The notes under the pieces are model-generated. The model was not told the DNA's origin, made no database searches, and saw nothing but the letters and a program-made list of their open reading frames with translations. This document shows, in pieces, positions 31,115 through 38,810 of a stretch of 64,000 bases of DNA (positions are counted from its first letter, which is position 1; every line of letters begins with the position of its first letter). The position numbers and the translations under genes were made by a program. Origin of the DNA: an uncultured bacterium (GTDB lineage: Bacteria; Cyanobacteriota; Vampirovibrionia; Gastranaerophilales; Gastranaerophilaceae); the NCBI GenBank assembly GCA_949282195.1, contig CASDOW010000008.1, forward strand, positions 1 to 64,000, read 5' to 3'.

Positions 31115-34030
31115 ATGTCTTTTCAATATATAAATCCGTATTTACAAAATCAATATTTGCAAAATCCTTATTTTGCACCGGTTAATTCGCAAAATTTATA
31201 TCAAGCTCCTGTTCAATATTCTTATAATGGAGTTCAAAATCCTATTTATACAAGTTTTTATAATCAAAATACAATTTATCCTTATTTCCCTTTATATACG
31301 CCTCAAGCAGGCACAAATTATACTCAAATTGCACAGGCTAAATCTCCAAATGGAGAAGATTTATATTTGTATCAATTAAAAAATGGTCAAAAAGTTGCAA
31401 TTATTCCAAGAAAAGACGAAGCAACAATCGTTAAAACCTTTTTAAACGGCGGTTCTATGAATGAAAATGATTCAATTCGCGGAATTAGCCATTGTATTGA
31501 ACATTGTTTATTTAAAGGTTCATCTAAGCTTAAAGACGGAGATGTTTTCAGGTTAACAAGCTTAATGGGTGCATCAACAAACGCGTCAACTGATTTTGCT
31601 CAAACGGATTATTATATAAAAGCACCCTATATGAATGAAAAAGATTTAGCTAAAACTATCGAAATTCAAGGCGATATGATTTGTAATCCTGCTTTTGATA
31701 AAGACGCAATTGAATCTGAAAAAGGCCCGATTTGTTCTGAAATTTCTATGATTAACGATGTTCCTACTACCGTTGCTTTTGATAAAGCAATCAGAAATTT
31801 GTTTCAAATTGACTCTGATTCTTTAAATCTTGTTGCCGGTTCAATTCAAACAGTAACGAATTTAACAAGGGATGACATAGTAAATCATCATCAAACCTAT
31901 TATACTCCTTCGGATTTATATACTGTTATTATTGGGGATGTTGACCCTAAAACAACAATTGAACAAGTAAGCAGGAATTTCACCTTGCCAAAAACAGGCA
32001 TGTTTAGCGAAGCAAATAAGGTAAAACAAAAATTAACACCTATTCAGCAATCAAAAAGGGCGGATATAAGGTCATCTAAAACAAATTATACAACTTCAAT
32101 AATTGCATTTAGCGGCCCTACTCCAAAGGATGCAAAAGATTTTGTTATATTTAATGCTCTAAATTATTATTTAAAAACTTGTTCAAGTTCTTATTTAAAA
32201 ACTTCATTGGAAAAATTAAATGCTGCTTTTGATTCAAGTGTTCAAAAGGTGGGTTTAGATAAGGATGATCCATATGCAATTATGAATGTTATTATTTCAA
32301 ATCCTAATGATGAGCAAAAAACTCTGGATTTATTCTACGATTCAATTATAAAATTGCAATCAGCTTTATTGAGTGATGATGAAATTACATCTATTCAAAA
32401 ATTTATCCAAAAAAATACCGAGCTTCAAATGTGCGATAGCGAAAATATGTGTGATTTATTGGGTAAATGTTTAATGGACGGTTCTGTAGATTTATTTGCT
32501 AATTACAAAGAAGTTGCTCAAAGTATAACAAAAGAAGATATCATGAATTTTGTTAAAAAATACTATGATTTAAATAAAGCTTCAATTGTTGTGGTTCATC
32601 CTATGAGTGTAAGCGTTGATGAAATTAACAGCAATTATCAAAATTCTAAATATTCAAACAAAACATCATTAAAAAAATCTCCTGCTGCAATTGTTTTTAA
32701 GGGAAATAAAAAAGTTACAACCGATAAAGTTGAGCAATATAAATTGCCGAATAATACCCATTTAACACTTAATGATACAAATTCAAAGTTATGCGTGTTT
32801 AATTGGAGCGTAAACACTCCTCCTGTTAAACCCAAAAACCCCAATATTCCTGCGGTTTTATCTTATATGTTCCAAAAAGGCACAAACTATAAAAATCAAA
32901 CTGAATTGGAAAGATATAAAGAGCTAAATGGAATAGATGCCGATGTATATGTTAACGGAAAAAGTATTGAAATTAACGCTAATTGCTTACCTTCCGAGTC
33001 TGCCAAAACTTTGGCTTTATTAAATGAATTAATGTATAATCCTAACTTTACTCAAAGCGATTTTGAAGACGCAAAAAGATATGTTAAGGATATGTTAAAA
33101 GCGAGCGAAAAAGACGCAGGTTCAAATTTATTAGATAAAGTTTACCCTGGATATTTCCCGACTGTTGCTCAAAGATTAAGAAAAATCGATGAACTTACAT
33201 TGGATGATATTAGGGAATTTTGGAATGTTTTATTAAGCCATGCTTCATCATCTTTTGTTGCAACAATGCCAATGGATGAATATCCGTTTTTGAAAGATAC
33301 TGTTGTTGAATATCAAAAGACTTCTGCAATTAATTTTAAGGACAACGTTCCAAAATTAACTCCGATTTTTCAGCCTAATTCTACTGAAACAATTGTTTAT
33401 GATACAGATGATTTAAATCAAGCTCAAATTTGTAAGTCTTATGTTTTCCCTATGACAGGAAATATCGAAGATGAAGCAAAGTTTGAATTGGTTAACACAA
33501 TTTTAGGCGGAAGCCCGAGTTCAAGATTGTTTAGCGACCTAAGAGAAAAACAAAATCTTGCATATAGCGTTTCATCTGCAATTCAGTCATTTGAAAATAC
33601 GGGAATTTTGACGTTGCAAATTCAAACAACAACAGACAATAAAGAACAAAATGCGATAAGCTATGATAACTTAAAGGCTTCTCTTGAGGGATTTAAGAAA
33701 CACACCGATTTATTGTGTTTTGAATTAGTTGCTGATGAAGAATTACAAGCTGCAAAAATGAAATTAAAGCAAAATTTAATCGGTCAATGTCAAAATCCTC
33801 TTAGCGAAACTCAGCTTCTTGCAATGAATGCCCTAGAACCATATGGTATTAAAAGAATTGATAAATATTTTGAAGCAATTGATAAAATTACAAAAAAAGA
33901 TATTCAAAATGCTGCAAAATATATATTTTCATATAAGCCTACTACCTCAATTTTAGCTAGCGAAGATACAATAAACAACCAAATGGATTATTTAAAAGAA
34001 CAAGGTGTGGTTTTAAGAGCTGATAATTAA
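31115..34030 (+). CDS. M16-family (insulinase/pitrilysin-type) zinc peptidase
   Basis: 971 residues containing two M16 halves. The active first half has the inverted zinc motif HCIEH (HxxEH, in GISHCIEHCLFKGS, about residues 128-132) with the distal Glu in ESEKGPICSEISM. The second half lacks HxxEH but keeps LREKQNLAYSVSS, the Arg/Tyr substrate motif. The first ~70 residues are an unusual Tyr/Asn/Gln/Pro-rich leader (YINPYLQNQYLQNPYF...) with no signal peptide. A TATAAT and AGGGG precede the ATG. It probably degrades peptides; single-chain two-domain M16 enzymes are common. Confidence 0.88.
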   Translation: MSFQYINPYLQNQYLQNPYFAPVNSQNLYQAPVQYSYNGVQNPIYTSFYNQNTIYPYFPLYTPQAGTNYTQIAQAKSPNGEDLYLYQLKNGQKVAIIPRKDEATIVKTFLNGGSMNENDSIRGISHCIEHCLFKGSSKLKDGDVFRLTSLMGASTNASTDFAQTDYYIKAPYMNEKDLAKTIEIQGDMICNPAFDKDAIESEKGPICSEISMINDVPTTVAFDKAIRNLFQIDSDSLNLVAGSIQTVTNLTRDDIVNHHQTYYTPSDLYTVIIGDVDPKTTIEQVSRNFTLPKTGMFSEANKVKQKLTPIQQSKRADIRSSKTNYTTSIIAFSGPTPKDAKDFVIFNALNYYLKTCSSSYLKTSLEKLNAAFDSSVQKVGLDKDDPYAIMNVIISNPNDEQKTLDLFYDSIIKLQSALLSDDEITSIQKFIQKNTELQMCDSENMCDLLGKCLMDGSVDLFANYKEVAQSITKEDIMNFVKKYYDLNKASIVVVHPMSVSVDEINSNYQNSKYSNKTSLKKSPAAIVFKGNKKVTTDKVEQYKLPNNTHLTLNDTNSKLCVFNWSVNTPPVKPKNPNIPAVLSYMFQKGTNYKNQTELERYKELNGIDADVYVNGKSIEINANCLPSESAKTLALLNELMYNPNFTQSDFEDAKRYVKDMLKASEKDAGSNLLDKVYPGYFPTVAQRLRKIDELTLDDIREFWNVLLSHASSSFVATMPMDEYPFLKDTVVEYQKTSAINFKDNVPKLTPIFQPNSTETIVYDTDDLNQAQICKSYVFPMTGNIEDEAKFELVNTILGGSPSSRLFSDLREKQNLAYSVSSAIQSFENTGILTLQIQTTTDNKEQNAISYDNLKASLEGFKKHTDLLCFELVADEELQAAKMKLKQNLIGQCQNPLSETQLLAMNALEPYGIKRIDKYFEAIDKITKKDIQNAAKYIFSYKPTTSILASEDTINNQMDYLKEQGVVLRADN

Positions 34031-34071
34031 TTTTATATGGATATTAAATTTTGATATTGTAGAATTATCCT

Positions 34072-35025
34072 ATGATAAAGGCTCAAAATTTAGTTAATTA
34101 TCTTGCTTCTAAAAATTGTCTTAAGATAATTTGCGGTGCAAATAATGAAAATTATGATGAAATTAAAAAAATAGTTGCACTATATAGTTCGGCAGGCTGC
34201 AAATTTTTTGATATTAACGCTTCAAAAGAAGCAATCCTAGCTGCAATTGAGGGGTTGAAATACTCAAATTGTTATGATAGCGAGCATTTTATTTGCGTTA
34301 GTGTAGGTACAAAAGATGATGTTCATTTTAAAAAATGCAAAATAAACATTGATTTATGTAAGAAATGTGGAATTTGTCAGAAAGTATGCCCTCAAAGTGC
34401 AATTCAAGGCTTTAAAATTGATGAAAAAAAATGTATAGGCTGCCTAAAATGTAAAAACGCTTGCCCGGTTGGTGCTGTATCCGATTTTTGCATTGAAAAA
34501 GACTTTGACGATTATTTTGATTTATTTCCTTTGGTTGATTGTGTTGAATATCATATTTCAACGCCAAATCCTGATGAAATAATGCAAAAATGGCATAAAT
34601 TAATCGAAAATTATAAAGGTTTAATTTCAATATGTATCAATCGATCAATTTTCGACGAGAAAACAACTCTTGATTTAATTAAAAAAATGATTGATATTTA
34701 TCCTAATTCTATGATTCAAGCAGACGGTAAGCCCATGAGCGGCAATAATAATGAATATAATACAACTCTTCAAGCGCTTGCTTTTGCTGATTTAATATTA
34801 AAATCCAAAATAAATTGCCCTGTGTTTTTATCTGGTGGCACAAATTTAAAAACAAAAGAGCTGTTGAAATTGTTTTCAATCGATGCAGCCGGTATTTCCA
34901 TAGGAAGCTATGCCAGAAAAATTGTAAAAGATTATATAAATTTAGACGACTTTTTGCAAAATAAAAATAAGTTTAATGAGGCTCTTGTAATTGCAAAAGA
35001 GTTTGTTTTATCTGTTACTTCTTAG
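34072..35025 (+). CDS. LdpA-like 4Fe-4S protein (cyanobacterial light-dependent period family)
   Basis: 317 residues. The N-terminal block NCLKIICGANNENYDEIKKIVALYSSAGCKFFDI matches the LdpA pattern (CGASN...YTLAGADCIDVAA). Two 4Fe-4S motifs follow: Cys96-99-102-106 and Cys121-124-127-131, each CxxCxxCxxxCP. A C-terminal TIM-barrel-like region has PVFLSGGTNLKTKELL. In Synechococcus, LdpA senses redox state and adjusts the circadian period. No kai gene or photosystem gene is in this window, so the role here is presumably redox sensing. Recognition is from motif order. Confidence 0.8.
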   Translation: MIKAQNLVNYLASKNCLKIICGANNENYDEIKKIVALYSSAGCKFFDINASKEAILAAIEGLKYSNCYDSEHFICVSVGTKDDVHFKKCKINIDLCKKCGICQKVCPQSAIQGFKIDEKKCIGCLKCKNACPVGAVSDFCIEKDFDDYFDLFPLVDCVEYHISTPNPDEIMQKWHKLIENYKGLISICINRSIFDEKTTLDLIKKMIDIYPNSMIQADGKPMSGNNNEYNTTLQALAFADLILKSKINCPVFLSGGTNLKTKELLKLFSIDAAGISIGSYARKIVKDYINLDDFLQNKNKFNEALVIAKEFVLSVTS

Positions 35026-35056
35026 TATTTAATTGATTATTTAGCTTAATTTTTTA

Positions 35057-35086
35057 TTGACCTTCAAATGTCCTTGTAGTTTAATA
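35057..35086 (+). promoter_or_regulatory. Candidate promoter of nadA
   Basis: TTGACC (35057-35062), an 18-bp spacer and TTAATA (35081-35086), about 40 bp upstream of the nadA ATG. The -10 is weak. Confidence 0.35.
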
Positions 35087-35126
35087 GAATAATATACTGG
35101 CTTTTTCGCAAAATTGCAGGAGCGAT

Positions 35127-36047
35127 ATGAGTTTAATAGAAAAAATCAATAAATTAAAAAAAGAAAAAAATGCAATAATTTTAACACACTGTTATCAAAA
35201 TATTGAGATAGATGAAGTTTCGGATTTTGTTGGTGATTCATTATATTTAAGTAAAATGGCTGCAAACACAAATGCTGATATAATTGTTTTTGCGGGCGTA
35301 TATTTTATGGCACAAAGTGCAAAATTGCTTTCACCCGATAAAAAGGTATTATTGCCAAATTTGAACTCAGGTTGTCAAATGGCAGATATGATTGATGTTG
35401 AAAATTTGAAACATTTTAAAGAAAAATATCCTGATGTTCCTGTTGTATGTTACATAAATTCAACGGCGGAAATTAAGGCGAATTGCGATATTTGCTGTAC
35501 AAGTTCTAATGCAATTGAAGTTGTAAAAAATTTAAATACGGATAAAGTGCTTTTTGTTCCGGATAATTACCTTGGTAAATTTGTTGAAAGTAAGTTGAAA
35601 AATGTTGAAGTCATAACTTTTAATGGTTTTTGCCCAACTCATCTTAGAATTAGACCTTATGATATGATTGAAGCAAAGAAAAAATATCCGCAAGCGCTTA
35701 TCTTGGCACATCCTGAGTGTCATCAAGATGTTGCAAAATTGGCTGATTTTGTCGGTTCTACAAAAGAAATAATGGAATTTGCAAAAAAATCTGATAATAA
35801 ATTGTTTGTTATTGCAACCGAAAAAGGGGTTGTGGACAGATTAAACAGGGATTCTAAACTTCAAAATTGGAATAAGGAGTTTATTTTAATAGATGAAAAT
35901 ATAGTTTGTCCAAGTATGAAAATGAACACCCTTGAAGATATATACAGAACTCTCGATGAAGAAAAATTTGAAATTACTATTGATGTAAATGTTGCAAATA
36001 AAGCAAAAGAATGTATTGAAAAAATGCTTCTTTTAAACAATAAGTAG
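35127..36047 (+). CDS. nadA: Quinolinate synthase
   Basis: 306 residues, the usual NadA length. It condenses iminoaspartate with dihydroxyacetone phosphate to quinolinate in NAD synthesis. Seen: ILTHCYQNIEIDEVSDFVGDSL at the start, the three 4Fe-4S cysteines Cys83 (NSGCQMADM), Cys169 (NGFCPTHLR) and Cys261 (IVCPSMKMNTLED), plus AHPECH. GGAG lies upstream of the ATG. nadB and nadC are not adjacent. It follows the LdpA gene by about 100 bp, with a possible promoter in between. Confidence 0.95.
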   Translation: MSLIEKINKLKKEKNAIILTHCYQNIEIDEVSDFVGDSLYLSKMAANTNADIIVFAGVYFMAQSAKLLSPDKKVLLPNLNSGCQMADMIDVENLKHFKEKYPDVPVVCYINSTAEIKANCDICCTSSNAIEVVKNLNTDKVLFVPDNYLGKFVESKLKNVEVITFNGFCPTHLRIRPYDMIEAKKKYPQALILAHPECHQDVAKLADFVGSTKEIMEFAKKSDNKLFVIATEKGVVDRLNRDSKLQNWNKEFILIDENIVCPSMKMNTLEDIYRTLDEEKFEITIDVNVANKAKECIEKMLLLNNK

Positions 36048-36109
36048 TTATTTATTGCATAAAGTAATTGAAAAGTGTATAATTGTTTTGCAGCTAAGGG
36101 GGTGTTGTT

Positions 36110-36487
36110 ATGATTTTCGGTTTTAACAATTTTAATCGGTCCCAATTCAACAGTTTTAAAAAAAGCCAATATAATAAAATTTATGCTCATGAGGCTCAAC
36201 ATAAGGCAAAGGGTGGTTCGCTTGCTGGGCCCATAGTTATAGAAAAGGATAGCAGAGGTGTTCCGATAGGCGGGCATGTTGATATTAAAATGCCTTCGAT
36301 TGATAAGACAAACCCTGATAATACAATTAAAGATGCCAAAACGGTTATTTCTTCTGCTCTTGCACCTTTCGACCCTTCAAGTCAGGATTTAAAAGTTGCG
36401 GGCGAGGCAAAAACAATTTTAGCTCAAGCTCAAAAAATCAAGAATGATAAACAAAAGGTTGAGCATAAGCTAAATTACTATGCATAA
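36110..36487 (+). CDS. SprA-related putative metalloprotease
   Basis: 125 residues. The segment YAHEAQHKAKGGSLAGP, with HEAQH at residues 27-31, followed by GVPIGGHVDIKMP and DPSSQDLKVAGEAKTILAQAQ, matches the SprA-related family (PF12118), in which an HExxH helix is followed by a Gly-rich strand. It is shorter than most members. The N-terminus is Asn/Phe-rich (FGFNNFNRSQFNSF) with no signal peptide. Zinc peptidase activity is predicted from HExxH but the family is uncharacterised. It lies 23 bp before another HExxH-derived protein. Confidence 0.8.
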   Translation: MIFGFNNFNRSQFNSFKKSQYNKIYAHEAQHKAKGGSLAGPIVIEKDSRGVPIGGHVDIKMPSIDKTNPDNTIKDAKTVISSALAPFDPSSQDLKVAGEAKTILAQAQKIKNDKQKVEHKLNYYA

Positions 36488-36510
36488 AAAAGAATAAGGA
36501 GAGGAATTTA

Positions 36511-37320
36511 ATGAAAAAGATTATTATTTCAGCTTTATCTCTTGTGTTATTTACACTTGGTGCCACTGCTGCAACATACAATGCACAAGATAGGGTGCCT
36601 ACTGTTGGAAAAACCCTTTTAACTAAAAACGATTTACCTTCAAAAACAACTTTTAAAGTTATAAATGGCACTGTTGATAATTCTAATGTTTCAACAACAG
36701 GAGTTATTTATATTCCAAAAGACCAACTTGAATATGCTGGAAATGATAATGAAGTAGCTGCTGTTGTTGCTCACGAGATTGGAAGCATTATAAACGGCAA
36801 ATCTTCTAAAGAAAAATTAAGAAATATTGTTCAAAATACAACAGGTGCAACAAATTCTATTGCAACAAGCTTTATTAATTCAAAAACTCAAATGAAAGAT
36901 AATAAAGACGCTGATATCACAGGCGTTGATTTAATGATTAAAGCTGAATATAATCCTCTTGCTATGATTGTTGTTTTAACAAAACAGCCCTCAACAAGTA
37001 CCTTTGAAGCTTTGAGCGGCAAGCCTTCAAATTCGGAAAGAGCCATGAACATTTTTGATTATTTAAGCTATAATTATCCTTCTAAAGTGAAAGCCGGATA
37101 TGCTTGTCAAGAATACAGAGCTTTTTTAGTTTATGCTGAACCAATTGCAACTGAAAGAAATTCTGATAAAAAGAAACTTGAAAAATTTAACAAAGAACAA
37201 GAAAAAGCAAAAAAAGAAAGAGCAAAAAACATCGCCCAATATAAAGCAACAGGAGGAATAAGCGGTTGGGATGCAACATATGCTATTTTAAATGATTTTG
37301 TTAACGGCGGAGAAAACTAA
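36511..37320 (+). CDS. Secreted M48-like protein with broken zinc motif (pseudopeptidase)
   Basis: 269 residues with signal peptide (MKKIIISALSLVLFTLGATA). The body follows the M48 layout: IPKDQLEYAGNDNEVAAVVAHEIGS, then DADITGVDLMIKAEYNPLAM, the region where the third zinc ligand (usually ExxAD) lies. The zinc motif reads HEIGS at residues 88-92: the second His of HExxH is Ser, so catalysis is unlikely. The C-terminus is a charged helix (KKLEKFNKEQEKAKKERAK). AAGGAGAGG precedes the ATG. It may be a binding or scaffold protein in the periplasm, perhaps in partnership with the neighbouring SprA-type protein. Confidence 0.8.
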   Translation: MKKIIISALSLVLFTLGATAATYNAQDRVPTVGKTLLTKNDLPSKTTFKVINGTVDNSNVSTTGVIYIPKDQLEYAGNDNEVAAVVAHEIGSIINGKSSKEKLRNIVQNTTGATNSIATSFINSKTQMKDNKDADITGVDLMIKAEYNPLAMIVVLTKQPSTSTFEALSGKPSNSERAMNIFDYLSYNYPSKVKAGYACQEYRAFLVYAEPIATERNSDKKKLEKFNKEQEKAKKERAKNIAQYKATGGISGWDATYAILNDFVNGGEN

Positions 37321-37335
37321 AAATAAATTATTAAT

Positions 37336-37367
37336 AAAAAACCCTCTTTTAATTAAGAGGGTTTTTT
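37336..37367. terminator. Bidirectional terminator between the M48-like gene and gdhA
   Basis: A 13-bp perfect stem (37336-37348 with 37355-37367, loop TTAATT) centred on ACCCTCTT/AAGAGGGT with A and T runs outside; it serves both convergent genes. Confidence 0.88.
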
Positions 37368-37384
37368 ATTATGGTTGAATTTTA

Positions 37385-38737
37385 TTAAATTATGCCTTGA
37401 GCTATAACAGCTGAGCTTACTTTTTTAAATGCTGCTATATTTGCACCTGCAACATAGTTTATGCCAAGATTATATTCTTTGGCTGTTTCTTTACAGGTGT
37501 TAAATATATTTGTCATAATTGTATCTAACTTTTTGTCTACTTCTTCAAATGTCCAGAAATATCTCATTGAATTTTGGCTCATTTCTAAAGCTGATGTTGC
37601 CACACCACCTGCGTTTGCCGCTTTAGCGGGCGCAAGTAATACATTGTTTTCAATTAAATATGTGATAGCGTCAATTGTTGTTGGCATATTTGCGCCTTCT
37701 CCAATTGCAATTACTCCGTTATTAACTAAGATTTTTGCGGTTTCAAGATTAATATCATTTTGTGTGGCACAAGGTAAAACAATATCGGCCTTAATTTTAT
37801 ATACGGCAGGAGTCGCATCCTTTTGGTTTTCAATATAAACAGCACAAGGGAATTTTTTAATATATTCTTTTATTCTTAGGCGCTCAACTTCTTTTAGCCT
37901 TTTGATTTCATCTAAGTCAACCCCTCTTTCATCGTAAATGCAACCGTTTGAATCAGACATTGCAACAACTTTTGCTCCGTATTCGGCAGCTTTTTGTGCT
38001 GCATAAATTGCCACATTTCCTGAGCCTGAAATTGTTACTGTTTTGCCTTTGAAATCAAGGTTATTTGCTTTTAGCATTTCTCTCATAAAGTATATTAAAC
38101 CAAAACCGGTTGCTTCTTTTCTTGCTAAAGAGCCTCCGTATTCAAGCCCTTTACCTGTAAGCACTCCTGCTTCATATTGGTTTTTGATTTTTCTGTATTG
38201 ACCGAACAAATATCCGATTTCTCTTGCGCCAACACCTATGTCGCCTGCCGGAACGTCAATATTATGTCCGATATGGCGATATAATTCATTCATAAAGCTT
38301 TGGCAAAAATGCATGATTTCTCTGTCAGATTTTCCTTTAGGGTCAAAGTCTGAACCGCCTTTGCCTCCTCCAATCGGAAGCCCCGTTAAGGCATTTTTAA
38401 AGGTTTGTTCAAAGGCTAAAAATTTCATTATGCTTTGATTTACACTTGGATGAAATCTTAATCCTCCTTTATATGGACCTATTGCGCCATTAAATTGAAC
38501 TCTGTATCCTCTGTTAACTCTAACATTGTTGTTGTCGTCAATCCAAGGTACTCTGAATGTTATAATTCTTTCAGGTTCTACCATGCGTTCAAGCAATGCC
38601 TCTTTTTTTAATGACGGATTTTTCTCAATAAAAGGCTTAATTGTATCTAAAACTTCTGATACAGCTTGAATGAACTCTTTTTCGTTTGAATTTTTTTGTT
38701 TGAGTGAGTCTAAAACTTCGTCAACATAATTTTGCAT
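37385..38737 (-). CDS. gdhA: Glutamate dehydrogenase (hexameric, GdhA type)
   Basis: 450 residues, full length. Seen: RVNRGYRVQFNGAIGPYKGGLRFHPSV, the catalytic-Lys region GLPIGGGKGGSDFDPKG, DVPAGDIGVGAREIGYLFGQYRK, the nucleotide-binding GSGNVAIYAAQKAAE, and GANMPTT near the C-terminus. It interconverts 2-oxoglutarate plus ammonia and glutamate, the main nitrogen entry in many anaerobes. Bacterial GdhA of this size usually uses NADP. Single gene with an AGGAGG ribosome site. Confidence 0.95.
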   Translation of the reverse strand: MQNYVDEVLDSLKQKNSNEKEFIQAVSEVLDTIKPFIEKNPSLKKEALLERMVEPERIITFRVPWIDDNNNVRVNRGYRVQFNGAIGPYKGGLRFHPSVNQSIMKFLAFEQTFKNALTGLPIGGGKGGSDFDPKGKSDREIMHFCQSFMNELYRHIGHNIDVPAGDIGVGAREIGYLFGQYRKIKNQYEAGVLTGKGLEYGGSLARKEATGFGLIYFMREMLKANNLDFKGKTVTISGSGNVAIYAAQKAAEYGAKVVAMSDSNGCIYDERGVDLDEIKRLKEVERLRIKEYIKKFPCAVYIENQKDATPAVYKIKADIVLPCATQNDINLETAKILVNNGVIAIGEGANMPTTIDAITYLIENNVLLAPAKAANAGGVATSALEMSQNSMRYFWTFEEVDKKLDTIMTNIFNTCKETAKEYNLGINYVAGANIAAFKKVSSAVIAQGII

Positions 38738-38810
38738 AAGTCCTCCTAAATTAGCTGGATTTATTATATCACCATATAATTTGTCGGGCTATAATTTTAC
38801 AAAATTTTGT

